Notes: a model not told the origin generated them from the sequence alone. DNA of 64,000 nucleotides from Photobacterium salinisoli (GCF_003614885.1 NZ_QZMS01000007.1:1364001-1428000); one strand, 5' to 3'. Shown: positions 49,109 through 59,792, counted from the first letter of the stretch. Made by a program: numbers and translations.

Positions 49109-50113
49109 TTACTTACGGGTACGCGGCTTAGCAGGCTTGTTCTTCAGCGGGTTCCTGCGGTTGGCAGCGTTACCGCCAGGCTTGCGCTTGTTGCCGGCTG
49201 AACGCGCTGTCTCTTCGGCTGGCTGATGTTGAGTTGCCGGGCGACGATTGTCGCGACGACGACCGCGTGAGTCATCGCTGACACGTTCTTCATGACGACG
49301 AACGGCACGGCGAATCTTACGCACACCTTTCTTACGCTTCAGACCTTCAACGGTCAGATGCGAGCGCGTTTCTTCAGGCAGCTCAACGATTTCACGCAGA
49401 TAGTTCACTTCCTGCAGCTCAAGCTCCAGCCAGCCACCTCGCGGTAAATCTTTGGTCAGGAAGATGTCGCCATAGCGTACACGCTTAAGTCGGCTCACCG
49501 TCACACCCTGCGAATCCCACAGGCGACGAACTTCACGGTTACGGCCTTCGGTGATTACCACATAGAAAGTATGGTTCATCCCTTCGCCACCGGCGTAAAC
49601 GACATCTTCAAAACGGGCCATGCCGTCTTCAAGCTGTACGCCGTGAACCAGATTTTTCACCATCTGCTCTGTGACTTCACCGAATACGCGCACCATGTAC
49701 TCACGCTCTACGCTACGGCTCGGGTGCATCAGGCGATTAGCCAGTTCACCATCGGTAGTGAACAGCAGCAGACCGGATGTATTGGCATCCAAACGACCCA
49801 CAGAGACCCAACGGCCTTCGCTCAGTCGTGGCAGGCGGTCAAATACCGTTCTACGTCCTTCAGGATCGTGTCGGGTACACAGCTCACCTTCAGGTTTGTT
49901 ATAAGCAAGCACACGGCACACTTCTTCAGAAGGCTTGACCAGGTCTACTTTGTGACCATCAATACGCACAAGTACGTCCAGATTATCCAGACGATCACCC
50001 AAGTGGGCAACTTTGCCATCAATACTGACACGCCCTTCCTGTATCATCAGTTCCACTTCACGTCGTGAACCCTGACCGGAACGCGCAAGTACCTTCTGTA
50101 ATTTTTCACTCAT
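49109..50113 (-). CDS. rluB: 23S rRNA pseudouridine 2605 synthase
   Basis: About 334 residues. The S4 RNA-binding domain (1-60, [20 protein letters not shown]) precedes the pseudouridine synthase core with catalytic Asp in [15 protein letters not shown]. From about residue 260 the tail is a disordered Arg/Lys-rich extension, typical of RluB and longer than in RluE or RluF. ATG 50113 is chosen; the frame upstream has no ribosome-binding site. E. coli has btuR between rluB and yciK; it is missing here. Confidence 0.94.
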   Translation of the reverse strand: MSEKLQKVLARSGQGSRREVELMIQEGRVSIDGKVAHLGDRLDNLDVLVRIDGHKVDLVKPSEEVCRVLAYNKPEGELCTRHDPEGRRTVFDRLPRLSEGRWVSVGRLDANTSGLLLFTTDGELANRLMHPSRSVEREYMVRVFGEVTEQMVKNLVHGVQLEDGMARFEDVVYAGGEGMNHTFYVVITEGRNREVRRLWDSQGVTVSRLKRVRYGDIFLTKDLPRGGWLELELQEVNYLREIVELPEETRSHLTVEGLKRKKGVRKIRRAVRRHEERVSDDSRGRRRDNRRPATQHQPAEETARSAGNKRKPGGNAANRRNPLKNKPAKPRTRK

Positions 50114-50297
50114 CAGACAAACCTTTGTCGCCTTCACAGGCGTCGAAACATTCTAAAAATCATCGTTCTGTTACTGACGTTTTGCGCATCAGCAACACAA
50201 GATACCCACCGTTTGCAGTGTTAAGCTGAAACGGCGTCCACCCTATTCAAAGCAGCCGTGAATTATGCCAAATACTGCTGCCTGATACCATATAAAA

Positions 50298-50338
50298 AGA
50301 AGGGAAAAGACGATTCTTTCATCGCCTGAATCCCTTCT
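50298..50338 (-). terminator. Terminator of yciO
   Basis: AGAAGGGA (50298-50305) pairs with TCCCTTCT (50331-50338), with an inner CGAT/ATCG stem, followed on the minus strand by TTTTTAT. rluB must therefore have its own promoter in 50114-50290. Confidence 0.65.
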
Positions 50339-50356
50339 CTTCTGACTGAGCCGTGT

Positions 50357-50977
50357 TTATTCAAACGGGTTGGTATCACCGGCACCGTAACGCACAATCT
50401 CGATGCTGTCGTTACTGAAATCCACCACAGTCGTTGGCTCTTCCCCTATGACCCCGCCATGGATGATCAAATCAACGGCGTGGTCCAGCGCATTATGAAT
50501 GTCCTCAGGATCCGATTCCGCGGTGTCTTTGCCGGGCAGTATTAAGCTGGTAGACATCATAGGTTCACCCAGCGCATCCAGCAATGCCAGCGCAATCTCG
50601 TTGTTCGGTACCCGGATCCCAATCGTTTTACGCTTCGGATTCATCAGGCGCCGTGGCACCTCTTTTGTCCCTTTGAAAATGAAGGTGTAGGCACCCGGCG
50701 TATTGTTACGCAACAATCTGAATGCATCATTTTCGACGCGGGCATATAACGACAATTCAGACAAATCGCGGCACAAAAGGGTGAAATTATGCTTTTCGTC
50801 AAGCTTACGAATCCGACAGATACGTTCCAGCGCCTGCTTATTGGCCAGCTGACAGCCCAGCGCATAGCCTGAGTCGGTTGGATAAACGATAACGCCACCG
50901 TTGCGAACAATAGCCACGGCCTGACTGATCAGTCTTGCCTGCGGGTTATCCGGGTGAACATAAAAAATTTGACTCAT
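50357..50977 (-). CDS. yciO: YciO, Sua5/YrdC-type protein
   Basis: About 206 residues of the YrdC/Sua5 dsRNA-binding fold. VIVYPTDSGYALGCQL (about 29-44) and TPGAYTFIFKGTKEVPRRL match E. coli YciO nearly throughout. YrdC relatives make threonylcarbamoyl-AMP for tRNA t6A, but YciO is a paralogue with weak activity of that kind in vitro and an unsettled role. ATG 50977 follows GGAGGA; a GTG directly before it adds one residue. Confidence 0.94.
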   Translation of the reverse strand: MSQIFYVHPDNPQARLISQAVAIVRNGGVIVYPTDSGYALGCQLANKQALERICRIRKLDEKHNFTLLCRDLSELSLYARVENDAFRLLRNNTPGAYTFIFKGTKEVPRRLMNPKRKTIGIRVPNNEIALALLDALGEPMMSTSLILPGKDTAESDPEDIHNALDHAVDLIIHGGVIGEEPTTVVDFSNDSIEIVRYGAGDTNPFE

Positions 50978-51023
50978 CACTCCTCCAGACCTGCGCTTAT
51001 TCAGAGCACAGGTTTACAACATT

Positions 51024-51860
51024 TTATTCCATGCCCCAGTCCTGCCAGACAGGCACTGACGCTTTGGGTAACCAAAGATTACGTCCCAACTCCGTCCAGG
51101 GTGACGGGTAGTGAAAATCCGACCCCAGAGATGACAACAGGCCAAATTGTTCAGCATACTCCGCCAGAGTGCGGCGCTCATTCTGTGCCTGCTGCGGCTG
51201 AGCCACTTCAATGGCATCGCCGGTTGCAGCCACAAAATCGGTAAGCAAACGCTTCAGCCATTTTGCGGTCATGTCATACCTGCCCGGGTGGGCCAGCACA
51301 GCCTGTCCGCCAGCGGCATGAATCGCCTGAACAGCCTCGGCGATACTGCACCAGTTAGGCGGAACATAACCGGTATTTCCCCGGGTCAGAAATTTCTTGA
51401 ACACTGCCTGCATTGTTTTGGCGTGCCCTTGATCTACCAGCCAGCGGGCAAAATGGGCCCGGGTTAAGGTGGCATCGCCGGCAAGGGCTCTCGCACCTTC
51501 ATAAGCACCAACTATCTGGCTTTTAGCCAGACGCTCTCCCATCAACACCGCACGGGCGGTTCTGCGTTCAGCCTGCTGTGCTATCAGAGACACTATGTCA
51601 GCATGCGACGGATCGATGTTCAGGCCAACAATGTGAATATCAAAATTATTCCAAACTGTCGATATTTCAATGCCTTTGACCAGCTTTAAAGCCAGATTTT
51701 GTGCATCTATCGCCTGCTGGGCAGATTCAAGGCCCGCGACAGTATCGTGATCAGTGATCGCGAGAACATCCACGCGGAAGTCGGCCGCCCGCTTCACCAG
51801 CTCGGCAGGCGTGAGTCGACCGTCCGAGGCCGTGGTATGACTGTGAAGATCAAACAACAT
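51024..51860 (-). CDS. rnm: RNase AM (YciV), PHP-family 5'-3' nuclease
   Basis: A 278-residue metal-dependent nuclease. The PHP motif [15 protein letters not shown] lies at residues 4-18, [10 protein letters not shown] follows near 35, and late metal ligands are in [10 protein letters not shown] and [11 protein letters not shown]. coli RNase AM trims 5' ends of rRNAs and degrades short oligonucleotides. It is divergent from the trp promoter and upstream of yciO, as in E. coli. Confidence 0.94.
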   Translation of the reverse strand: MLFDLHSHTTASDGRLTPAELVKRAADFRVDVLAITDHDTVAGLESAQQAIDAQNLALKLVKGIEISTVWNNFDIHIVGLNIDPSHADIVSLIAQQAERRTARAVLMGERLAKSQIVGAYEGARALAGDATLTRAHFARWLVDQGHAKTMQAVFKKFLTRGNTGYVPPNWCSIAEAVQAIHAAGGQAVLAHPGRYDMTAKWLKRLLTDFVAATGDAIEVAQPQQAQNERRTLAEYAEQFGLLSSLGSDFHYPSPWTELGRNLWLPKASVPVWQDWGME

Positions 51861-51872
51861 AAAAATAAAGTC

Positions 51873-51901
51873 TTGACATAATATTCATGAACTAGTTTAC
51901 T
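51873..51901 (+). promoter_or_regulatory. trp promoter
   Basis: TTGACA (51873-51878), a 17-nt spacer and TTTACT (51896-51901). The layout is nearly identical to the E. coli trp promoter, with the operator over the -10. Confidence 0.9.
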
Positions 51902-51906
51902 AGTAC
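51889..51906 (+). promoter_or_regulatory. TrpR operator
   Basis: GAACTAGTTTACTAGTAC contains the paired ACTAGT half-sites of the E. coli trp operator. It overlaps the -10, so tryptophan-bound TrpR should block transcription. Confidence 0.9.
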
Positions 51907-51946
51907 GAAGTTACTCGATAAACATTTAATTACTCAGGTTCTGTTT

Positions 51947-52009
51947 ATGTTACAGCAAAAACATCATTCGCTTCGCGCTTTCTTCACTTGGTGGCTGCAT
52001 AACCTCTAG
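51947..52009 (+). CDS. trpL: trp leader peptide
   Basis: A 20-codon frame, MLQQKHHSLRAFFTWWLHNL, that ends at TAG 52007-52009. Tandem Trp codons at 15-16 are the classic sensor of charged tRNA-Trp. Two tandem Phe codons (TTC TTC, 12-13) precede them. The stop codon overlaps arm 2 of the attenuator. It is too short for normal gene calling but unambiguous by position between the trp promoter and attenuator. Confidence 0.92.
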   Translation: MLQQKHHSLRAFFTWWLHNL

Positions 52010-52073
52010 CGGGTCGTGAGATTTGCTGTGCCAACTGCACAGAATCCAGAACCCGCCCTTCGCGGGTTTTTTT
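52009..52073 (+). terminator. trp attenuator
   Basis: Arm 2 is GCGGGT (52009-52014), arm 3 AACCCGC (52050-52056) and arm 4 GCGGGTT (52062-52068), followed by five T. The 3:4 stem terminates; the 2:3 stem is the antiterminator. A small CTGTGC/GCACAG hairpin (52026-52042) lies between arms 2 and 3. Confidence 0.9.
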
Positions 52074-52125
52074 ATAGCTGAACAATCAAAAATCAATTCC
52101 ACATCTGGCTAGCAAGGACAACAAC

Positions 52126-53139
52126 ATGATTATCGTACTCAAACCAACAGCCACCGAGAGCCAAGCAAAAGACATCCTGAAACGTATTGAAGATGCCGGC
52201 CTCAAACCCCTTTATATGCCAGGTGTGGAACGCATTGTACTGGGCGCATTGGGCGATGAACGGGTGCTGCAGAAACTGAACCTAGATGCCAATCCTTGTG
52301 TAGAAAACATCAAGCCAATCCTGACCAAATACAAAATGGTCAGCCGGGAAGTGCAGGCACACGATACTGTCGTTCGTTTCGGTAATGCATCGGTGGGTGG
52401 CAATAAATTTGCCGTCATTGCCGGCCCCTGCTCTGTTGAGTCTGAGCAACAACTGCTGTCTGTGGCTGAAGTGGTCAAACTGCATGGCGCAGTTGCACTG
52501 CGGGGTGGCGCTTACAAACCGCGCACCAGCCCTTATGATTTTCAGGGCATGGGTGTTGAAGGGCTGAAACTGCTCAAGCAAGCCAGCGAGATGCTGAACA
52601 TGCCAACGGTCTCCGAAGTCATGGAAGTGAGCCAGATGGAGACCATGTGTGAATACATCGACTGCCTGCAAATCGGCGCCCGAAACATGCAAAACTATGC
52701 TTTGCTTAAAGCAGTGGGTGAGAGCAAAAAGCCTGTTCTGCTCAAGCGCGGCCTGTCTGCCACTATCGAAGAGTTGCTGCTGGCAGCGGAGTATATCTAT
52801 GATGCCGGCAACCCGAATATCATCCTGTGCGAGCGCGGTATTCGTACATTCGAAACGGCGACCCGCAATACACTGGATCTCAATGCCGTTGCCTTCCTGA
52901 AGCAGAAAACCCACTTGCCAGTCGTTGTTGACCCAAGCCATGGTACGGGTGTCCGTGAGCTGGTGATTCCCTTATCCCGCGCGGCTGCCGCAGTGGGGGC
53001 TGACGGTATCATTGTTGAATCTCATCTCAACCCGGGCGAAGCCCTGTCTGACGGCCATCAGGCACTGACCGGCCCCATGTTTCAGCAACTGATGCAGGAA
53101 CTGAAACCTTTTGTAGAAGCTGCAGGTAAAACACTATGA
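52126..53139 (+). CDS. DAHP synthase, type I-beta, inside the trp operon
   Basis: A 337-residue enzyme that condenses PEP and erythrose 4-phosphate, the first step of aromatic synthesis. The first 70 residues ([20 protein letters not shown]) form the ferredoxin-like regulatory domain of the Thermotoga/Bacillus-type enzymes, unlike E. coli AroF, AroG and AroH (type I-alpha). The catalytic barrel has [40 protein letters not shown] and [14 protein letters not shown]. It starts 53 nt after the trp attenuator and overlaps trpE by 4 bp, so it is the first trp structural gene and under TrpR and attenuation. Possible allosteric control by Tyr or Phe through the N-terminal domain is known in homologues, unproven here. 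Confidence 0.93.
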   Translation: MIIVLKPTATESQAKDILKRIEDAGLKPLYMPGVERIVLGALGDERVLQKLNLDANPCVENIKPILTKYKMVSREVQAHDTVVRFGNASVGGNKFAVIAGPCSVESEQQLLSVAEVVKLHGAVALRGGAYKPRTSPYDFQGMGVEGLKLLKQASEMLNMPTVSEVMEVSQMETMCEYIDCLQIGARNMQNYALLKAVGESKKPVLLKRGLSATIEELLLAAEYIYDAGNPNIILCERGIRTFETATRNTLDLNAVAFLKQKTHLPVVVDPSHGTGVRELVIPLSRAAAAVGADGIIVESHLNPGEALSDGHQALTGPMFQQLMQELKPFVEAAGKTL

Positions 53140-54704
53140 AAACAACGCCTTTAGCTGTCGGAGAACTGGACGTTCTGAATCTGGACGTGCCTTATGTCTC
53201 CGAACCCACAGAACTCTATTATTCGATCTGCGGTGACCGTCCCCACAACCTGTTACTGGAATCGGCAGAAATCGACTCCAAAGAAGATCTGAAAAGTCTG
53301 ATGCTGATTGATGCCGCCGTTCGCATTGTCTGCCGCGGCCGCGAAGTGCGCCTGGAAGCCTTGACCAGTAATGGCCAGAATGTCCTGCAGGCAGTGACAA
53401 ACCAGATCCCGGCCGATGTTGATCTGGCCGTGGACAACGATACCCTGATACTGACATTTAAGGAAAGTGGCCGTGCACTGGATGAAGACAGCCGGCTGCG
53501 TCAGTCATCACCCTTTGATGCACTACGCCTGATTCAACACATTTTCCACCAGCCAGCGCAGTCACGTGAGGCGCTGTTTCTGGGCGGTCTGTTTGCCTAC
53601 GATCTGGTCGCCAGCTTCGAGCCGCTACCTGACACAGAGCAGGGTAACCGCTGTCCGGACTACCTGTTTTACGTGGCTGAAACCCTGCTGGTTATCGACC
53701 ACCAGCGCCGTAAAGGCAAGCTTCAGGCAACCTTGTTCGGCGGCGACAACTACACGGCAAGCTATTTCGAGCTGAGCCGCCGGCTGCAACAAATCAAAGA
53801 AATATGCCTGAAACCGGTTGCCCTGCCACCGGCCGAATTCTTGGACAAGTGCGAACCCAGCGTCGGCATCAGTGATGCCGACTTCTGCGCAACCGTCGAA
53901 CAGTTAAAGCAATTTGTGGTTCGGGGCGATGTTTTTCAGGTGGTGCCTTCCCGACAGTTCACTCTGCCCTGTCCGTCACCGCTGAACGCATATAAAGCCC
54001 TGAAGATTGGCAACCCAAGCCCTTACATGTTCTACCTGAAAGATGCCGATTTCACTTTGTTCGGTGCCTCTCCTGAGAGCGCACTGAAATATTGTACCGA
54101 CAGCAATCAGGTCGAAATCTACCCTATTGCCGGGACCCGCCCTCGCGGCAAAAAGCCGGATGGCAGTATCGATCTGGATCTGGATGGCCGGATCGAGCTT
54201 GAACTGCGCTGCGATAAAAAAGAAAACGCCGAGCACATGATGCTGGTCGATCTGGCCCGAAACGATGTGGCCCGAATCAGCCAGCCAGGTACCCGTTACG
54301 TGGCCGATCTGCTGCAAGTTGACCGTTACAGCCATGTGATGCATCTGGTATCCCGAGTGGTTGGCCAGTTGCGCGATGATCTTGATGCCCTACACGCCTA
54401 CCAGGCCTGCATGAACATGGGCACTCTGACAGGGGCACCGAAAATCCGCGCCATGCAGCTCATCCGCGATGTCGAACAACAACGCCGTGGTAGCTATGGC
54501 GGCGCCGTCGGCTACCTGACCGGACAGGGAGATATGGATACCTGCATAGTGATCCGTTCAGCTTATGTTGAAGACGGGGTCGCAACCGTACAGGCCGGTG
54601 CCGGAGTGGTGTATGACTCAGTGCCCCAGGCCGAAGCAGATGAAACCCGCAGCAAAGCGCAGGCTGTCATCACCGCTATTCGTCACGCACACAGTGTGCA
54701 GTAA
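53136..54704 (+). CDS. trpE: Anthranilate synthase component I
   Basis: A 522-residue enzyme (E. coli 520) making anthranilate from chorismate with TrpG-supplied ammonia. The feedback site for tryptophan is visible as NLLLESAEIDSK (about 38-49) and NPSPYMFYL. Chorismate-binding parts include PIAGTRPRG, ELRCDKKENAEHMMLVDLAR and GAPKIRAMQLI. It overlaps the DAHP synthase gene by 4 bp (ATGA) and precedes trpG by 10 bp. Confidence 0.98.
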   Translation: MKTTPLAVGELDVLNLDVPYVSEPTELYYSICGDRPHNLLLESAEIDSKEDLKSLMLIDAAVRIVCRGREVRLEALTSNGQNVLQAVTNQIPADVDLAVDNDTLILTFKESGRALDEDSRLRQSSPFDALRLIQHIFHQPAQSREALFLGGLFAYDLVASFEPLPDTEQGNRCPDYLFYVAETLLVIDHQRRKGKLQATLFGGDNYTASYFELSRRLQQIKEICLKPVALPPAEFLDKCEPSVGISDADFCATVEQLKQFVVRGDVFQVVPSRQFTLPCPSPLNAYKALKIGNPSPYMFYLKDADFTLFGASPESALKYCTDSNQVEIYPIAGTRPRGKKPDGSIDLDLDGRIELELRCDKKENAEHMMLVDLARNDVARISQPGTRYVADLLQVDRYSHVMHLVSRVVGQLRDDLDALHAYQACMNMGTLTGAPKIRAMQLIRDVEQQRRGSYGGAVGYLTGQGDMDTCIVIRSAYVEDGVATVQAGAGVVYDSVPQAEADETRSKAQAVITAIRHAHSVQ

Positions 54705-54714
54705 GGAGCCGACC

Positions 54715-55326
54715 ATGAACAAACACATCGACATCGTTCTGCTGGATAACTTCGACTCCTTTACCTACAACCTGGTCGACCAGTTTCGCTCCATGGGTTA
54801 TCCGGTCACCATTTTTCGCAACAGCCTGAGCGCGGAACAGGTAGAACAGGCGCTGGCAGAAAAACAAAATCCGGTGCTGGTTTTATCGCCGGGTCCGGGC
54901 GCCCCTGCTGAGGCTGGCTGTATGCCGGCACTGATTAAGCGGGTGGCCGGCAAAGTACCCATGATAGGTATCTGTCTTGGTCATCAGGCCATTGTTGAAG
55001 CCTATGGCGGCAAAGTCGCAGGGGCAGGAGACATAGTCCACGGTAAGGCCGCGCAGATGACCCATAACCAGCATGCCGTCTTTGGCCAGTTATCCAGCCC
55101 GCTGACCATAGCCCGTTACCACTCTCTGGTGGCCACTCAGGTGCCGGACGCGCTCAGCGTCGTGGCAGAGGTCGAGGGCTTGGTAATGGCGGTCACCCAC
55201 GAGAAAGACAAAGTCTGCGGATTTCAGTTCCATCCTGAATCCATTCTGACTGCGCAAGGCGCGCAACTGCTGGCAAACACCCTCGACTGGGTCTCGGGCC
55301 AATCCGCCACTGTGACTGAATTTTAA
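54715..55326 (+). CDS. trpG: Anthranilate synthase component II, glutamine amidotransferase
   Basis: A 203-residue class I amidotransferase. The oxyanion and nucleophile motif is [10 protein letters not shown] (Cys near 84), and the His-x-Glu pair is in [23 protein letters not shown] starts the domain. It is a separate gene from trpD, unlike the fused TrpGD of E. coli. AAGGAG precedes ATG 54715, only 10 bp after trpE; a longer frame from 54565 would run through the trpE end. Confidence 0.96.
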   Translation: MNKHIDIVLLDNFDSFTYNLVDQFRSMGYPVTIFRNSLSAEQVEQALAEKQNPVLVLSPGPGAPAEAGCMPALIKRVAGKVPMIGICLGHQAIVEAYGGKVAGAGDIVHGKAAQMTHNQHAVFGQLSSPLTIARYHSLVATQVPDALSVVAEVEGLVMAVTHEKDKVCGFQFHPESILTAQGAQLLANTLDWVSGQSATVTEF

Positions 55327-55345
55327 AGCTAAGGGAGACGCCCAG

Positions 55346-56356
55346 ATGAACAGCGCTATATATCCGATTACCGACAAGTTATACGAGCAGCAAACGCTGA
55401 CTAAAGACGAAAGCCGCACATTATTCGATGCCATTATCAAAGGTGACGTGGAGCCTGCTCTGCTGGCTGCTATTCTTACTGCACTGAAAATCAAAGGCGA
55501 AACACCCGACGAGATTGCCGGCGCCGCGACTGCCTTACTGGAAAATGCAGCGCCCTTCCCTCGTCCGGACTACGACTTTGCCGATATTGTCGGCACAGGC
55601 GGTGACGGTGCGGATACCATCAATATTTCCACCACTTCGGCTTTTGTTGCCGCCGCCTGCGGGGTAAAAATCGCTAAACACGGTAACCGAGGCGTCTCCA
55701 GCAAATCGGGTTCTTCAGACCTGCTGGACAAATTTGGGATTAATCTGGCGATGTCGGCCCAAGACGCCCGTGACGCGCTTGATGAGCAAGGTGTCTGTTT
55801 CCTGTTTGCACCTCAGTACCATAGCGGCGTGCGCCATGCCATGCCTGCCCGTCAGGCCATGAAAACCCGCACTATCTTTAACCTGCTCGGTCCGCTGATT
55901 AATCCTGCCCGTCCCAGTATTGAGCTGATGGGCGTGTACGATGCCGCCCTGGTTCGCCCGATTGCCGAAACCATGATTGCGCTGGGGATGAAACGTGCCG
56001 CTGTAGTACACGGCAGCGGTTTGGATGAAGTGGCGATTCACGGCCCGACGCTGGTTGCAGAGATCATCAATGGCGATATTCGCGAATATACAGTGACACC
56101 GGAAGATTTTGGCTTGCAAACCCACCCGTTAGATGCGATTAAAGGAGGCGAACCAGAAGAAAACCGTGCCATTATCACCAACATACTGACAGGCAAAGGT
56201 ACGGAAGCACAGCAAGGCGCTGTGGCCGTTAATGTCGCTCTGCTGCTTCGTCTGTTTGGTCAGGAAGATTTGAAAGCCAATGCTCAGCAAGCGATGGAAG
56301 TCATGCAATCCGGCAAAGCCTACCAGCTGGTAGAGCAACTGGCCGCACGAGGTTAA
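55346..56356 (+). CDS. trpD: Anthranilate phosphoribosyltransferase
   Basis: A 336-residue enzyme that joins anthranilate to PRPP. The PRPP loop is [16 protein letters not shown] (about 79-94), and the [20 protein letters not shown] motif follows. The second anthranilate site is in [18 protein letters not shown] lies 12 bases upstream. It ends 2 bp before trpCF. Confidence 0.97.
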   Translation: MNSAIYPITDKLYEQQTLTKDESRTLFDAIIKGDVEPALLAAILTALKIKGETPDEIAGAATALLENAAPFPRPDYDFADIVGTGGDGADTINISTTSAFVAAACGVKIAKHGNRGVSSKSGSSDLLDKFGINLAMSAQDARDALDEQGVCFLFAPQYHSGVRHAMPARQAMKTRTIFNLLGPLINPARPSIELMGVYDAALVRPIAETMIALGMKRAAVVHGSGLDEVAIHGPTLVAEIINGDIREYTVTPEDFGLQTHPLDAIKGGEPEENRAIITNILTGKGTEAQQGAVAVNVALLLRLFGQEDLKANAQQAMEVMQSGKAYQLVEQLAARG

Positions 56357-56358
56357 TC

Positions 56359-57729
56359 ATGGAAACTGTACTCGCCAAAATCGTCGCTGATAAGAAAATC
56401 TGGGTTGAAGCCCGTAAGGCAATCCAGCCGCTGGACAGCTTCATTTCCGATGTCACCCCCAGTGACAGGGACTTTTATCAGGCCCTGCAAAGCGAAAATG
56501 CGGTATTCATTCTTGAATGCAAAAAGGCATCACCGTCTAAAGGGCTGATCAGGGAAGATTTCGATCTGGATCATATTGCTCAGATCTACGGCCGTTACGC
56601 TAATGCGATTTCCGTTCTGACTGATGAAAAGTATTTCCAGGGCAACTTTGACTTTTTGCCGCAAGTCCGCCAGCACGTGACCCAGCCCGTATTGTGCAAA
56701 GATTTTATGATAGACCCGTATCAGGTCTATCTGGCCCGCTATTATCAGGCCGATGCCATTTTACTGATGTTGTCTGTCCTGAACGATGAGCAATACCGTG
56801 AACTGGCAGCTCTTGCCGAAACACTGAATCTTGGCGTGCTGACTGAAGTCAGTAACGAAGAAGAACTGGAACGTGCCATTGCACTGCAAGCCAGAGTGGT
56901 AGGCATTAACAACCGTAACCTGCGCGATCTCAGCATTGACCTGAACCGGACCAAAGTACTGGCTCCGCGTCTTCCGGCAGGTACGCTGGTGATTTCAGAG
57001 TCCGGCATTTATACCAACCAGCAAATACGTGATTTATCAGACTACGCCAATGGCTTTCTGATCGGCAGTTCACTGATGAGTGAAGAAAATCTGGAAATGG
57101 CTGTGCGCACTGTGCTGCTGGGCGAACATAAAGTCTGCGGACTGACTCACCCTGATGATGCCTGTGCGGCTTACCAGAGCGGTGCAGTCTATGGCGGGCT
57201 AATTTTCGTCGAAGGATCACCGCGAGCCGTCGACGGTGAGCTTGCCCGCCTGGTGATGAGCGGTGCCCCGCTGAAATACGTCGGCGTATTTCGCAATGCG
57301 GATGTGAATGCGGTAGCCAAACACGCTAAAGCTCTGAAACTGGCAGCCGTTCAGTTGCACGGCAACGAATCCTCTGATTATATTTCAGCGCTGAAAGCCT
57401 TATTACCCGCAGACTGTGAAGTCTGGAAAGCCCATGGTGTCAGTGATGCTCTGCCCAACCTGACGGACTGGCCGGCAGACAGGCACCTGCTGGATACCCA
57501 GGTTGGTAACCAGAGCGGCGGTACAGGTCAGCAATTTGACTGGTCACTGCTGGATAATTGCGAAGAGAAAAGCCGCATTATGCTGGCTGGCGGTTTAAAT
57601 CCGGACAATGCCAAAGATGCCGCCAGCAAAGGCTGTCTTGGCCTTGATTTTAACTCTGGCGTAGAAAGCGAGCCCGGCAAAAAAGACAGACAGAAATTAC
57701 TCTCGGTATTCAAGGCAGTGAAGCCTTAA
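56359..57729 (+). CDS. trpCF: Indole-3-glycerol phosphate synthase/PRA isomerase fusion
   Basis: A 456-residue bifunctional enzyme (E. coli TrpC 453). Residues 1-255 form the IGPS barrel, with ILECKKASPSKGLI and catalytic parts VLCKDFMIDPYQ and VISESGI. Residues 256-456 form the PRAI barrel, starting KVCGLTHPDDACAA, with VQLHGNE and the end GLDFNSGVESEPGKKD. It performs steps three and four of tryptophan synthesis. A 66-bp gap separates it from trpB. Confidence 0.97.
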   Translation: METVLAKIVADKKIWVEARKAIQPLDSFISDVTPSDRDFYQALQSENAVFILECKKASPSKGLIREDFDLDHIAQIYGRYANAISVLTDEKYFQGNFDFLPQVRQHVTQPVLCKDFMIDPYQVYLARYYQADAILLMLSVLNDEQYRELAALAETLNLGVLTEVSNEEELERAIALQARVVGINNRNLRDLSIDLNRTKVLAPRLPAGTLVISESGIYTNQQIRDLSDYANGFLIGSSLMSEENLEMAVRTVLLGEHKVCGLTHPDDACAAYQSGAVYGGLIFVEGSPRAVDGELARLVMSGAPLKYVGVFRNADVNAVAKHAKALKLAAVQLHGNESSDYISALKALLPADCEVWKAHGVSDALPNLTDWPADRHLLDTQVGNQSGGTGQQFDWSLLDNCEEKSRIMLAGGLNPDNAKDAASKGCLGLDFNSGVESEPGKKDRQKLLSVFKAVKP

Positions 57730-57795
57730 TCACGTTAGCGAACAGCTTGCGGGCTTCCGCACTGACACAGATTACAAGAATAGGACAGCAGACAC

Positions 57796-58986
57796 ATGAG
57801 TAAACTTGACCCGTATTTTGGTGAATTTGGCGGACAGTTTGTGCCCCAGATTCTGGTTCCGGCTCTGGACCAGCTGGAAGATGCCTTTATCGATGCGCAA
57901 AAAGACCCGGCTTTTGAAAAAGAATTTATCGACTTATTGAAAGACTATGCCGGTCGCCCAACGGCACTGACTTTGTGTCAGAATTTAACCAAAGGCACCA
58001 AAACCAAACTGTACCTTAAACGCGAAGACCTGCTTCATGGCGGCGCGCACAAAACCAATCAGGTTCTGGGTCAGGCCCTGCTGGCCAAGCGCATGGGTAA
58101 AAATGAAATTATCGCCGAAACCGGTGCTGGCCAGCATGGCGTTGCTACCGCCTTGGCCTGTGCCCTGCTTGGCCTGAAATGTCGTATTTATATGGGTGCG
58201 AAAGATGTTGAGCGCCAGAGCCCTAACGTTTTTCGTATGAAGCTGATGGGCGCAGAAGTTATCCCGGTTCATTCTGGCTCAGCGACTCTGAAAGATGCCT
58301 GTAACGAAGCCATGCGTGACTGGTCTGCCACCTATGACAAGGCACACTATCTGCTGGGAACAGCCGCAGGTCCGCACCCTTTCCCGACCATAGTCCGTGA
58401 ATTCCAGCGCATTATCGGGGAGGAAACCAAGGCGCAGATTCTTGACAAAGAAGGCCGACTGCCGGATGCGGTGATCGCCTGTGTCGGCGGTGGTTCAAAT
58501 GCCATCGGTATGTTTGCTGATTTTATCGAAGACACTGGTGTGAAACTGATTGGCGTAGAGCCTGCCGGTCTGGGCCTGGATACCCACATGCACGGCGCAC
58601 CACTGAAACATGGCAAGCTGGGGATTTTCTTCGGAATGAAAGCCCCGTTAATGCAGGATGAACATGGTCAGGTGGAGGAATCTTATTCCATCTCTGCCGG
58701 TTTGGATTTCCCGTCTGTCGGCCCTCAGCATGCTCATCTGAATGCCACCGGCCGCGCAGAGTACGGTTCAGTGACTGACGATGAGGCTCTGGATGCGTTC
58801 CAGGCCTTGGCCCGCCATGAAGGCATTATTCCTGCGCTGGAATCAGCACACGCCCTGGCTTATGCACTCAAGCTGATCAAAGAGGAGCCGGAAAAGGAAC
58901 AGCTGCTGGTAGTTAACCTGTCTGGCCGTGGTGACAAAGATATCTTTACCGTACATAAGATTCTGGATGAAAAGGGAGCCCTGTAA
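57796..58986 (+). CDS. trpB: Tryptophan synthase beta chain
   Basis: A 396-residue PLP enzyme (E. coli 397) that makes tryptophan from indole and serine. The PLP Lys is in [13 protein letters not shown] (near residue 86), the catalytic Glu in [10 protein letters not shown], and the phosphate loop in [15 protein letters not shown] follows the GGACAG region 13 nt upstream. It overlaps trpA by 1 bp (TAATG). Confidence 0.98.
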   Translation: MSKLDPYFGEFGGQFVPQILVPALDQLEDAFIDAQKDPAFEKEFIDLLKDYAGRPTALTLCQNLTKGTKTKLYLKREDLLHGGAHKTNQVLGQALLAKRMGKNEIIAETGAGQHGVATALACALLGLKCRIYMGAKDVERQSPNVFRMKLMGAEVIPVHSGSATLKDACNEAMRDWSATYDKAHYLLGTAAGPHPFPTIVREFQRIIGEETKAQILDKEGRLPDAVIACVGGGSNAIGMFADFIEDTGVKLIGVEPAGLGLDTHMHGAPLKHGKLGIFFGMKAPLMQDEHGQVEESYSISAGLDFPSVGPQHAHLNATGRAEYGSVTDDEALDAFQALARHEGIIPALESAHALAYALKLIKEEPEKEQLLVVNLSGRGDKDIFTVHKILDEKGAL

Positions 58987-59792
58987 TGGACCGTTATCAA
59001 GCATTATTCAGCCGTTTAGCGGCCAAACAGGAAGGCGCTTTTGTTCCTTTTGTCACCCTGGGCGATCCGAGTCCGGCCCTCTCTTTACAGATCATTGATA
59101 CTCTGGTGGAATCCGGCGCCGACGCCCTTGAGCTGGGTATACCATTTTCAGACCCGCTGGCCGACGGCCCGACCATTCAGGGAGCGACTATCCGTGCGCT
59201 GGATGCCGGCACCACGCCAGACACCTGTTTTGACATGTTAAAACAGGTGCGTGCTAAATATCCTGAACTGCCTATTGGCCTGCTGATGTATGCCAACCTG
59301 GTGTTTGCTGGCGGCATTGAGCATTTTTACCGTCGTTGCCAGGAAGCAGGTGTTGACTCAGTGCTGGTCGCAGATGTGCCTGTGAATGAATCTGCCGAAT
59401 TCCGTCAGGCCGCTGAGAAATATGGCATTCACCCGATTTTCATCGCTCCGCCAAATGCCACCACAAGTACACTGAAAACCGTGGCTGAGTGTGGCGGTGG
59501 TTATACCTACCTGCTGTCACGCGCTGGTGTGACTGGGGCCGAAACCAAAGCAGGCATGCCCATTGACCACCTGCTGGCCTCTCTGGCCGAGTATGACGCT
59601 CCGCCGGCGCTGCTGGGTTTTGGTATCTCAGAGCCGGCGCAGGTCTCTGAAGCGATTAAGGCTGGTGCAGCCGGTGCCATATCTGGTTCTGCTGTGGTAA
59701 AAATTATCGAGCAGCACAAAGAGAACCCAGACGCTTTGCTTCATGCATTAGGACAATTCATCCACAGCATGAAGCAAGCAACTAGACGCTGA
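58986..59792 (+). CDS. trpA: Tryptophan synthase alpha chain
   Basis: A 268-residue TIM barrel (E. coli 268) that cleaves indole-3-glycerol phosphate and tunnels indole to TrpB. The catalytic Glu is in [19 protein letters not shown] and the catalytic Asp in [20 protein letters not shown] and FGISEP form the substrate loops. It is the last gene of the operon. Confidence 0.98.
   Translation: MDRYQALFSRLAAKQEGAFVPFVTLGDPSPALSLQIIDTLVESGADALELGIPFSDPLADGPTIQGATIRALDAGTTPDTCFDMLKQVRAKYPELPIGLLMYANLVFAGGIEHFYRRCQEAGVDSVLVADVPVNESAEFRQAAEKYGIHPIFIAPPNATTSTLKTVAECGGGYTYLLSRAGVTGAETKAGMPIDHLLASLAEYDAPPALLGFGISEPAQVSEAIKAGAAGAISGSAVVKIIEQHKENPDALLHALGQFIHSMKQATRR

Noticed and set aside
49571-50068. 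165-codon plus-strand frame antisense to rluB
   Set aside because: Shadow of a certain gene; no family resemblance.
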